DNA of 64,000 bases, taken from positions 2,170,001 through 2,234,000 of the forward strand of contig NZ_CP045529.1 of NCBI RefSeq assembly GCF_009429125.1. The letters are read 5' to 3'. The position numbers and the translations under genes were made by a program. Shown piece by piece: positions 57,413 to 64,000 of the stretch; positions within the stretch are counted from its first letter, which is position 1, and each line of letters starts with the position of its first letter. The stretch comes from Luteimicrobium xylanilyticum (GTDB taxonomy: Bacteria > Actinomycetota > Actinomycetes > Actinomycetales > Cellulomonadaceae). The notes under the pieces were generated by a model. It was not told where the DNA came from, did no database searches, and saw nothing but the letters and a program-made list of their open reading frames with translations.

Positions 57413-57418
57413 TACGGT
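57413..57418 (+). promoter_or_regulatory. -10 box of the leaderless VOC gene
   Basis: TACGGT, 6 nt before the ATG at 57425. Confidence 0.5.
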
Positions 57419-57424
57419 GGCGGG

Positions 57425-57865
57425 ATGACGTCGTCGCGGGTGAGGCAGGTCCAGGTCACGTTCGACTGCGCGGAGCCGGTGCGGGTCGCCCGGTTCTGGT
57501 GCGAGGTGCTGGGGTACGCGTGGCCGGCGCCGCCGGACGGCTTCGCGGACTGGGACGCGTACGAGCGCGCGTCGTCGACGGACGACCCGGGCGTGTGGGC
57601 GGCGTGCCAGGACCCGACGGGGGTGGGGCCGCGGTTGTTCTTCCAGCGGGTCCCGGAGGGCAAGGTCGTGAAGAACCGGGTGCACCTGGACGTGCGGGTC
57701 GCGACGGGCCTCGTGGGCGACGAGCGGCTCGCGGCGCTGAACGCCGAGGGCGACCGGTTGGAGGCGCTGGGGGCGTCGAGATTCCAGCTGGTGCCGGCGG
57801 ACGAGGAGGACGAGGCGGTCCTCGTGATGCAGGACGTCGAGGGCAACGAGTTCTGCCTGGACTGA
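57425..57865 (+). CDS. VOC-family (glyoxalase-like) protein
   Basis: A 146-residue single-domain VOC protein: VTFDCAEPVRVARFWCEVLGYAW at the start and KNRVHLDVRV...LVMQDVEGNEFCLD at the end, with His and Glu in the usual metal positions. It belongs to the glyoxalase_6 type common in actinobacteria, function unknown. It is leaderless by its -10 box and convergent with the histidine kinase gene. Confidence 0.88.
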   Translation: MTSSRVRQVQVTFDCAEPVRVARFWCEVLGYAWPAPPDGFADWDAYERASSTDDPGVWAACQDPTGVGPRLFFQRVPEGKVVKNRVHLDVRVATGLVGDERLAALNAEGDRLEALGASRFQLVPADEEDEAVLVMQDVEGNEFCLD

Positions 57866-57889
57866 GGGCCGGGTTGCCCGGGGAGCGGC

Positions 57890-59008
57890 TCAGGCGGCGG
57901 GCAGCTGCACGACGGCGCGCAGCCCGCCGTCGGGCCGGGGCGCCAGGGTGAGGGTCCCGCCGTGGGCGCGGGTGATGCTCGCGGCGATCGCGAGGCCGAG
58001 GCCGACGCCGGCCTGGTCGGTGCGGACCCGCTCGCTGCCCCGTTGGAACGGCTCGGTGAGCGTGGGCACGACGCGCGGGTCGAGCATCTCTCCCGTGTTC
58101 TCGACGGTGAGCGTCGCGCCGCCCAGCCCGCTGTCGGTACGCACCCGCACCGACCCGCCGTCGGGCAGGTTGTGGACGATCGCGTTGTGCACGAGGTTCG
58201 TCGTGAGCTGGAGCAGGAGGGCGGGCGAGCCGACGGTGGGCGCGGCGCCGCCGGAGGTCTCGATGCTCACGCCGCGGCGTTCGGCGAGCGGGAGCAGGGT
58301 CTCGGTCGCGTCCTCGGCGAGCAGCGACAGGTCGACGGGCTCGCGCGTGAACGCGCCCCGGTCGGCGCGGCTGAGCAGGAGCAGCGCCTCGGTGAGGTCG
58401 ATCGCGCGGGTGTTGACGACGCGCAACCGCGCCAGGAGCGCGTCGGTGTCACGGTCGGGGTCGGTCTCGGCGACCTCGAGGAGCGTCTGGGTGATCGCGA
58501 GCGGGGTGCGCAGCTCGTGCGAGGCGTTGGCCGCGAACCGCTGCTGCTCCGCGACGTGCGCCTCGATCCGTTCGAGCATCGCGTCGAAGGCGTCGGCGAG
58601 CTCACGGAACTCGTCCTGACGCCCCGGGAGGCCGACCCGGTGGAACAGCGACCCGTCGGCCGCGGCGCGGGTGGCGTCCGTGATCCGCGCGAGCGGGGCG
58701 AGCATGCGGCCCGCGAGGAGCCAGCCCCCGACCAGCCCGAACACGAGCAGGAACGCGAGCATGAGCGCGGCCTTGGGGGCGAACGCCGACCACAGGTCGG
58801 ACCGGCCGGGGATGAAGAGGTCGGGTTGCCCCCGGCCGCCCGGGGCGAGCTCCGCGGGGACGACGACGGCCTTGTCGGGCACGTAGCGCAGCAGGAACAC
58901 CAGGACGACGGCGATCAGCCCGACCCCCGCGATCATGAGGAACCCCGCGTAGCTCAGGGTGAGCTTGAGCCGGACGCTCGGGCCGGGCGGTCGTCGTCGG
59001 GCGCTCAC
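57890..59008 (-). CDS. Sensor histidine kinase (VanS-like)
   Basis: A 372-residue membrane kinase. Two membrane segments (about residues 16-36 and 73-97) enclose a short loop of about 36 residues, too small for a large ligand domain. HAMP follows (GRMLAPLARITDATRAA), then the phospho-accepting His164 in NASHELRTPL, the N box NLVHNAIVHNL and the G box GVGLGLAIA. The GTG start overlaps the regulator's TGA (GTGA). A short extracellular loop, as in intramembrane-sensing kinases, suggests cell-envelope stress. The neighbours vanY and vanZ support that. Confidence 0.92.
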   Translation of the reverse strand: MSARRRPPGPSVRLKLTLSYAGFLMIAGVGLIAVVLVFLLRYVPDKAVVVPAELAPGGRGQPDLFIPGRSDLWSAFAPKAALMLAFLLVFGLVGGWLLAGRMLAPLARITDATRAAADGSLFHRVGLPGRQDEFRELADAFDAMLERIEAHVAEQQRFAANASHELRTPLAITQTLLEVAETDPDRDTDALLARLRVVNTRAIDLTEALLLLSRADRGAFTREPVDLSLLAEDATETLLPLAERRGVSIETSGGAAPTVGSPALLLQLTTNLVHNAIVHNLPDGGSVRVRTDSGLGGATLTVENTGEMLDPRVVPTLTEPFQRGSERVRTDQAGVGLGLAIAASITRAHGGTLTLAPRPDGGLRAVVQLPAA

Positions 59009-59685
59009 GGCCGCTCCCCCGCCGGCCCGGCGTCGATCCGGTACCCGACGCCCGGCACGGTCGCGATCAGCCACGGCTCGCCGAGGCGCTTGCGCAGCGC
59101 CGAGACGGTGATCCGGACGGCGTTGGTGAACGGGTCGGCGTTCTCGTCCCACGCCCGCTCGAGCAGCTCCTCCGCGCTCACGACGCCGCCCCCGGCGCCC
59201 ACGAGGACCTCGAGCACCGCGAACTGCTTCCGGGTCAGGGCCACGTACCGGCCGTCGCGGTAGACCTCGCGCCGGAACGGGTCGAGCCGCAGGCCCGCGA
59301 GCTCCAGCACCGGCGGGCGGTGGTGCGCCCGACGCCGGTCGAGCGCCCGCAGCCGCAGCACCAGCTCGCGCAGCTCGAACGGCTTGGTCAGGTAGTCGTC
59401 GGCGCCGAGCTCGAAGCCCGACTCCTTGTCGTCGAGCCGGTCGGCCGCGGTGAGCATGAGGATCGGCAGCCCGCTGCCCGACGCCACGATGCGCCGCGCG
59501 ACCTCGTCGCCCGACGGCCCCGGGATGTCCCGGTCGAGGACCGCGATGTCGTACGCGTTCACGGCCAGCAGCTCCAGGGCCGTGTCGCCGTCGCCCGCGA
59601 GGTCCGCGGCGATCGCCTCGAGCCGCAGCCCGTCGCGAACCGCCTCCGCCAGGTAGGGCTCGTCCTCGACGATCAGCACACGCAT
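59005..59685 (-). CDS. OmpR/PhoB-family response regulator (VanR-like)
   Basis: A 226-residue regulator. The receiver domain has acidic residues at Glu7-Asp8, phospho-acceptor Asp51 (AVLDRDIPG) and Lys in DDYLTKPFE. The C-terminal winged helix is of OmpR type (LTRKQFAVLEVLVGAGG...VRITVSALRKRLGEPWLIATVPGVGYRI). The start MRVLIVEDEP at 59685 is preferred over an ATG three codons upstream. It is coupled to the kinase by GTGA and divergent from vanY, with an 11-bp-spaced TATCG repeat between them. Confidence 0.93.
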   Translation of the reverse strand: MRVLIVEDEPYLAEAVRDGLRLEAIAADLAGDGDTALELLAVNAYDIAVLDRDIPGPSGDEVARRIVASGSGLPILMLTAADRLDDKESGFELGADDYLTKPFELRELVLRLRALDRRRAHHRPPVLELAGLRLDPFRREVYRDGRYVALTRKQFAVLEVLVGAGGGVVSAEELLERAWDENADPFTNAVRITVSALRKRLGEPWLIATVPGVGYRIDAGPAGERP

Positions 59686-59710
59686 GGGCACCATGCTGGC
59701 GGGCCCGACC

Positions 59711-59726
59711 TATCGCGCGCATATCG
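59711..59726. promoter_or_regulatory. Direct repeat TATCG-N6-TATCG, possible response-regulator site
   Basis: TATCG at 59711 and 59722, start-to-start 11 bp, in the 87-bp divergent region between the regulator and vanY. OmpR-type proteins bind such one-helical-turn direct repeats. Confidence 0.4.
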
Positions 59727-59772
59727 AAAAGCGCTTACGCCCGCGCAACGCCCGTTCGTCTGAACTGGCGGC

Positions 59773-60434
<662 letters not shown>

Positions 60435-60438
<4 letters not shown>

Positions 60439-61046
60439 GCGCGGGCGTCGTCGTCGGGCGGGCGCGGACCTTGACCCGGGCGTGGCTCGTCGCCCTGTTC
60501 GGGGCGTACCTCGCGCTGCTCGTGTGGCTGGTGCTGTGGAAGCTCCACCTGCCGTGGGTCGGGACGGGCGAGCGGCAGGCGCCCAAGCTCGTGCCGTTCG
60601 TCGCGACGGCCGAGAACGGGCCGAGCCAGCCGTCCGAGGTGCTCGGCAACGTGCTCGTGTTCGTGCCGTTCGGGGTGTACCTCGGGCTGCTCGCGCCGGC
60701 GCGGGCGTGGTGGCGGACGTGGGGGCGCGCCGTCGGGGTCGTGGCGCTGACCAGCATCGGGCTCGAAGCCGCGCAGTACCTGCTCGCGGTCGGGAGCGCG
60801 GACGTGACCGACGTCCTCACGAACACGGCCGGCGGGGTGGTCGGGCTCGCGGTGGTCGCGCTCGCGCGGGCCGTGCTGCGCGGCCGGACGACCGCCGTGC
60901 TCGCCGGGTTGTGCACCGTCGGGACGGTGGTGGCGCTCCTCGCGGTCGCGGCGTTCGTCACCTCGGACGTGGGGTACGGCTCCGTGCCCGACGGCGTCAC
61001 GCGTCACCAGGTGATGGACCGCGTGGCGCGCGACGCTCCGGGGTGA
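60435..61046 (+). CDS. vanZ: VanZ-family membrane protein
   Basis: A 203-residue protein with five hydrophobic segments. The family pattern is present: LVPFVATAENGPSQPSEVLGNVLVFVPFGVYLG, then SIGLEAAQYLLAVGSADVTDVLTNTAGGVVG. VanZ of Enterococcus lowers teicoplanin binding; other relatives have envelope roles. The ATG overlaps the vanY TGA. It ends the small divergent regulon at a long hairpin. Confidence 0.9.
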
Positions 61047-61098
61047 GCGGGTCGTTGCCCCGGGGACCGGGTGCTGGATCGTCCCGCCGTGCTGTCGC

Positions 61099-61167
61099 CG
61101 AGTACGAGGGTTTTCCGCCGAGTTCGAGCCTCTCGCGCTCGAACTCGACGGGAAAACCTCGTACTCG
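61099..61167. repeat. Long near-perfect inverted repeat (hairpin) after vanZ
   Basis: Two 31-nt arms (61099-61129 and 61137-61167) separated by 7 nt match almost completely, apart from a one-base shift in the middle and one substitution. The outer part has a GAGTACGAGG core and the inner part GAGTTCGAG, with a TTTTCC bulge region between. It lies between convergent genes and could terminate both, but it is longer than a usual terminator and resembles a palindromic intergenic repeat. Confidence 0.75.
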
Positions 61168-61223
61168 ATGCGCCGCCCGCTGCCCTTGTAGCGGATCACG
61201 GACTCGCGAGCCCGCGACCTCGG

Positions 61224-62138
61224 CTACTTGAGTGCGTCCTCGACGAGATGGGGACGCTTCTCGTAGACGTTCAGGTGGACGGTCGGGCTGGTCGTGGTGG
61301 CCTGACCGTCGATCGCGGTCCACGTGTCCGGATCCGTCAGGTCCCCCGGGATGCCCTGGATGCGGAACCGGCCCGTCCACGTCGTCGTCAGATCGAGCGT
61401 CGCCGGACCCTTGTGCGTGTACGTGTGGGTCACCGTCTGGTCCGGGTACGGCTTGCCCGGGTCCGTCGTGGTCAACGGGAACCCCTCGTCGCCCTCGTCC
61501 GAGCCGTACGACCAGGTGAACGTGTTCGGGACCGCCTCAACCTGGATCGGGATCTTCTGATCCCCCTCACCCAAGCTGACGTCGAAGGCCTGGGCGACAG
61601 CGTCGGTATAGGTGACGGTGAACATGTTGATCAGCACCTGCCCGCCCCCGGGCTGCACCTTGATCGGCGACGGCTTCACGGTCAACGACTTGAACGCCTT
61701 CGTAGCCTCGGCCTTCAGGTCGGCAGGGTTCAGACACAGAGCGGCGTTGTCCACCAGCTCCCAGCCCGACCAGTCCGTCGGCTCACCGTCGACGACCTCG
61801 CGGGTCGAAACATAGAGCGGGTCCAGCGGCAACGCGCCCTTCGGGCAGTTCGCGTCCGCAACCTTCTGGATCAGCCACGCGCACCCGTCGACGTCACCGA
61901 CGTCGCTCTCGTGGCAAAGGATCGCGGGCTTGCGCTCGTACTTCCGCGTCGGCAAACCACTCTGATAGGACGCCGGATCGTTCACCTCGCTGCCACCGAT
62001 GTACCGACCAAGGTTCAGGTGGTCCTTATGGGTGTCACTGAAGATGTCGGATGGATCGCCGCCGCTCGCGAAGGCGGGCGAGCCAAACATTGTCAGGACG
62101 AGTGCCGAAGCGACGACCACAAGGCAGCGTCCGCGCAT
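61224..62138 (-). CDS. Secreted protein of unknown function
   Basis: A 304-residue protein that I do not recognise. It has a clear signal peptide (MRGRCLVVVASALVLTMFG, cleavage after SPAFA). Four cysteines (in ILCHES, GCAWLI, NCPKG and ALCLNP) could form two disulfides. The C-terminal half is beta-rich, with PKD-like features: FTVTYTDAVAQAFDV, ATLDLTTTWTGRF. The ATG at 62138 overlaps the stop of the DUF6318 lipoprotein remnant (ATGA), so the two were one operon. GC is visibly lower than in the neighbours toward the start. With the IS upstream its expression is probably reduced. Confidence 0.75.
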   Translation of the reverse strand: MRGRCLVVVASALVLTMFGSPAFASGGDPSDIFSDTHKDHLNLGRYIGGSEVNDPASYQSGLPTRKYERKPAILCHESDVGDVDGCAWLIQKVADANCPKGALPLDPLYVSTREVVDGEPTDWSGWELVDNAALCLNPADLKAEATKAFKSLTVKPSPIKVQPGGGQVLINMFTVTYTDAVAQAFDVSLGEGDQKIPIQVEAVPNTFTWSYGSDEGDEGFPLTTTDPGKPYPDQTVTHTYTHKGPATLDLTTTWTGRFRIQGIPGDLTDPDTWTAIDGQATTTSPTVHLNVYEKRPHLVEDALK

Positions 62139-62449
62139 CAATTGTCGCCCGCAGCCGAGACACCGAGAATCTTCCAGCGTGATCCACTGCGAATCACTTC
62201 GACACTGAGAACCCCAGAACTCGACGGTTTTGAATTCACGACCTTTGCACCGTCTTTTAAAGTGAACGCCTTCTGCTCAACCCGAACATCTATCGGATAG
62301 CCATCGTATAGGGTGTCGCGGTCATATGTTGTGACCACCTTCACCGAAACATCGCCACCGATGCGCCTCCAGTGCTTCTTGTGTGCCTCAATGGCGTCCG
62401 CACGATTCCCCGCGCAGAATTCACACTTCTTGGCGACGGAGAGGCGATC

Positions 62450-62452
62450 CCA
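62450..62452. repeat. Target-site duplication, left copy (CCA)
   Basis: CCA directly before the left inverted repeat, matched by CCA at 63408-63410 after the right inverted repeat. Confidence 0.75.
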
Positions 62453-62464
62453 GAGCGTTATTCA
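62453..62464 (+). repeat. IS terminal inverted repeat, left
   Basis: GAGCGTTATTCA. The last three bases are the complement of the transposase stop codon, so the gene runs to the very end of the element. Confidence 0.9.
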
Positions 62465-63250
62465 CGTGGCTTGGCGGTAGAACTCGAGGTTGACGATCAT
62501 GTGGATCACGCTTGGTAGTTCGGTCAGGCGTCCGCGGTAGCCGGCGGACAGGGTCTTCCACTGTTTGAGCAGCGCGATGGTGCGTTCGACCGGGGCGCGC
62601 AGGGACGAGATGTGACGGTTGTGCTCGCGGTCCGCGTCGGTGCGGGGCGCGCCCCTGGTCTTGCGGCGCGGGGTCAGGCGGGTGTGCTTGACGTAGGCGG
62701 TGTCGGCCAGGACCGCGACCGTGCGGCGCGTGCGGGCGGCGGTGATCTGTTCGGCCCAGCCGACCTCGTCCAGGGCGCGGGAGTCGTGCCGTGATCCGGG
62801 CACGGGGGCCGAGACGTCGGCCAGGGTGCCGTCGAAGAACGCGGCGACCTGGACGCCGAGGGCCTGCTTGCGGTGCTTCGCGTTGAAGTTGGTCGTGCCG
62901 GTGCCGGCCCTGTTTCCGGTAGGGATCGGGGTGCCGTCGATCAAGACCGTGCCGCGTTCGAGGGCGTCGCGCAGGTGTCGACGGTCCATCGCGGTGACCT
63001 GCCCGATGATCGGCATCAGGTACCGCCAGATCCGCGAGACGGTGGGCTGGGCGATCCCGAACAGGTCCCCGGTCAGCTGTTGGGCCAGGTTGTGACGCAC
63101 CTTGATCAGGATCATCGTGACGGCGCGTCCGAACCCGAGCTCGAACTCGTACCGCTCGGGTCGGGGTCGGCCGGTGTGGACCTGCCAGGCGCGGGCGATC
63201 AGCTCGGTCGTCTGGGCGGGGGTCAGCCCGCACGTAGAGTGGTAGCGCAT
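62462..63250 (-). CDS. DDE transposase of the IS5-type element
   Basis: A 262-residue transposase. The N-terminal helix-turn-helix part (LTPAQTTELIARAWQ; AQQLTGDLFGIAQPTVSRIWRYL) is followed by a DDE_Tnp_4-like catalytic core. Candidate catalytic residues are Asp in VLIDGTPIPT, Asp in VLADTAYVKH, and Glu in the RAPVERTIALLKQW motif. The start ATG 63250 is preceded by AAGGA; an upstream in-frame TTG is less likely. The stop TGA lies inside the left inverted repeat. It is full length without frameshift. Confidence 0.9.
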   Translation of the reverse strand: MRYHSTCGLTPAQTTELIARAWQVHTGRPRPERYEFELGFGRAVTMILIKVRHNLAQQLTGDLFGIAQPTVSRIWRYLMPIIGQVTAMDRRHLRDALERGTVLIDGTPIPTGNRAGTGTTNFNAKHRKQALGVQVAAFFDGTLADVSAPVPGSRHDSRALDEVGWAEQITAARTRRTVAVLADTAYVKHTRLTPRRKTRGAPRTDADREHNRHISSLRAPVERTIALLKQWKTLSAGYRGRLTELPSVIHMIVNLEFYRQAT

Positions 63251-63395
63251 CGGTCCTTCGTTCGTGCTCGATCCTGGCGTAGACAACCTGGATCAAACCG
63301 GACGCGAGGACCGTTGCGCTACTTGCCTGAACTTGACCCTGACCAGCACCGACGCAGGTCAGGCGCCAGCAGCCACACGACCCGACCACAGCCGC

Positions 63396-63407
63396 TGAAT
63401 AACGCTC
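63396..63407 (-). repeat. IS terminal inverted repeat, right
   Basis: TGAATAACGCTC on the plus strand, the exact reverse complement of the left end. Confidence 0.9.
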
Positions 63408-63410
63408 CCA
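63408..63410. repeat. Target-site duplication, right copy (CCA)
   Basis: CCA directly after the right inverted repeat; see the left copy at 62450-62452. Confidence 0.75.
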
Positions 63411-63858
63411 TTCTCTGGTGTCGCCAGTTCGCATCACGTATGGGTAGAGCCGGAGGAAGTACAGAGCCGTCTTCCTCGCGCCCTCGGCGGTGTTCGCGTT
63501 CATGCCTGCCGGCCGCTTCGGCGCACCGGATGCATCCGCGGTCTTGGCGGGGGTTGGCGTCGGGGTGGCACTCGGCGTCACGGCGGGCGTGCTGATGCTC
63601 GGGGACGGGTCGACGGCGGCGGCCGTCGTCGGGCCGGCTCCACCGGACCCGCTGCACCCAGCGAGAGCGAGAGCGGCGACCATCACGAGGCTCGCAGCGC
63701 CAACGACACGCCGCCCGTCGAGCGGTCGCCGCCGAGCGTCTCGGTAGTGCGCTGGCTTGTCGTGCGTGCTCACGTGGCCCCCTGGGACGTGCGTCGTCGG
63801 ACGGAACGCGCCGACCCTACCGGGGTGGGCCACTCGTTACGCCACCACGCGTCCACCC

Positions 63859-63867
63859 TGTGGACAA
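63859..63867 (-). promoter_or_regulatory. DnaA-box-like sequence
   Basis: TTGTCCACA on the minus strand, identical to the preferred DnaA box of high-GC actinobacteria. A related TTTTCCACA lies 77 bp away (63944-63952, minus strand). Two boxes alone do not make an origin. The 63774-64000 stretch otherwise holds no gene that I can support; a TATCGGTAGGTT near 63971-63982 could be the promoter of a gene beyond the right edge. Confidence 0.3.
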
Positions 63868-64000
63868 CGACGCCAGGTCACAGCGGCAGAGCACCCCCAG
63901 GAACACCCCAACATGCGACCGGCTGCCCAGCCCTCCTACCCCTTGTGGAAAACCGGATCGCCTCGCCCGCGGTATCGGTAGGTTCGCCGACGACGGCGCG

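Larger units (their letters stand above)
62453..63407 (-). mobile_element. IS5-family-type insertion sequence, 955 bp, complete
   Basis: Bounded by exact 12-bp inverted repeats GAGCGTTATTCA (62453-62464) and its complement (63396-63407), and by a 3-bp CCA duplication. It encodes one transposase with no frameshift. The size, the single DDE gene with an N-terminal helix-turn-helix, and the short duplication fit the IS5 family (IS1031/IS427-like groups); the subgroup was not determined. Its right part (about 63251-63395) is non-coding. Ends and duplication are intact, so it looks recent and possibly still mobile. Confidence 0.88.
62138..63773 (-). pseudogene. DUF6318-family lipoprotein gene split by an IS element
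   Basis: The N-terminal part (63773-63408, 122 codons) has a lipoprotein signal with lipobox LAGC (ALALAGCSGSG), a Pro/Thr linker, and the DUF6318 start RPAGMNANTAEGARKTALYFLRLYPYVMRTGDTREW. The C-terminal part (62449-62138, 103 codons plus stop) continues DRLSVAKKCEFCAGN...WKILGVSAAGDN. The insertion lies between them. Removing 62453-63407 and one CCA copy joins TGG to GAT in frame, giving a 225-residue protein with the family's CxxC (CEFC). The start GTG 63773 has AGGGGG upstream. The ancestral gene was a membrane-anchored lipoprotein of unknown role. Confidence 0.9.

Noticed and set aside
62421-63833. A single 470-residue lipoprotein
   Set aside because: After residue Trp at 63408 the frame runs through the IS in a frame different from the transposase; the true C terminus lies beyond the element.

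Overview
The window reads as chromosomal DNA of a high-GC Gram-positive actinobacterium, most likely order Micrococcales (Cellulomonadaceae/Promicromonosporaceae type; genus is inference). The reasons are the very high GC, the many GTG starts, many apparently leaderless genes with a TANNNT-type -10 box 6-8 nt before the start codon, and a run of actinobacteria-restricted families: SepH, DUF3159, DUF3710, DUF3093, DUF4193, DUF5998, DUF6318, GuaB1 and the paired TrkA proteins. I saw no rRNA, tRNA or CRISPR array.

Layout. 0-0.8 kb: a cut-off GNAT-like gene and a ribbon-helix-helix/Doc toxin-antitoxin pair. 0.9-4 kb: pflBA (pyruvate formate-lyase and its activase). 4.2-9.7 kb: dxs with two coupled genes, divergent from guaB1-nudix. 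9.9-16.97 kb: acnA, a CtpE-like P-type ATPase, and a divergent hipBA pair with a striking operator cluster. 17-34.3 kb: conserved housekeeping, namely a 23S/tRNA uracil methyltransferase, APC permease, two TrkA potassium regulators, DUF3159/OB-fold/DUF3710 operon, dut, DUF3093, DUF4193, TRIC channel, sepH, tdk, phosphodiesterase, DUF5998, GNAT-acyl-CoA-synthetase fusion, map and a VOC protein. 34.4-41 kb: MarR regulator, topoisomerase IV/gyrase A subunit, amidohydrolase, DUF2255, SDR, LysR, PPOX oxidoreductase.

41.2-56.5 kb is the most unusual block. A co-directional run encodes thioredoxin, SDR, HbpS/GlcG-like protein, a mandelate-racemase-like enolase, an MRJP/yellow-like beta-propeller, a quinone reductase, a second HbpS/GlcG protein, an LVIVD-repeat protein and PoxB pyruvate:quinone oxidoreductase. 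A cupin and a second copy of the quinone reductase face it. It is followed by topoisomerase IB, an XRE/MmyB regulator and a 915-residue LuxR-type (LAL) ATPase regulator. I know of no described pathway with this composition. The racemase-like enzyme has Arg where mandelate racemase has its catalytic Lys166.

56.5-61.2 kb: lysoplasmalogenase-like gene, VOC protein, and a VanRS-like two-component system divergent from VanY-like D,D-carboxypeptidase and VanZ, ending at a long near-perfect hairpin. 61.2-64 kb: a lower-GC two-gene secreted-protein/lipoprotein operon whose DUF6318 lipoprotein gene is split by a complete 955-bp IS5-type element with 12-bp inverted repeats and a 3-bp CCA target duplication. 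Removing the element and one CCA restores the reading frame exactly.
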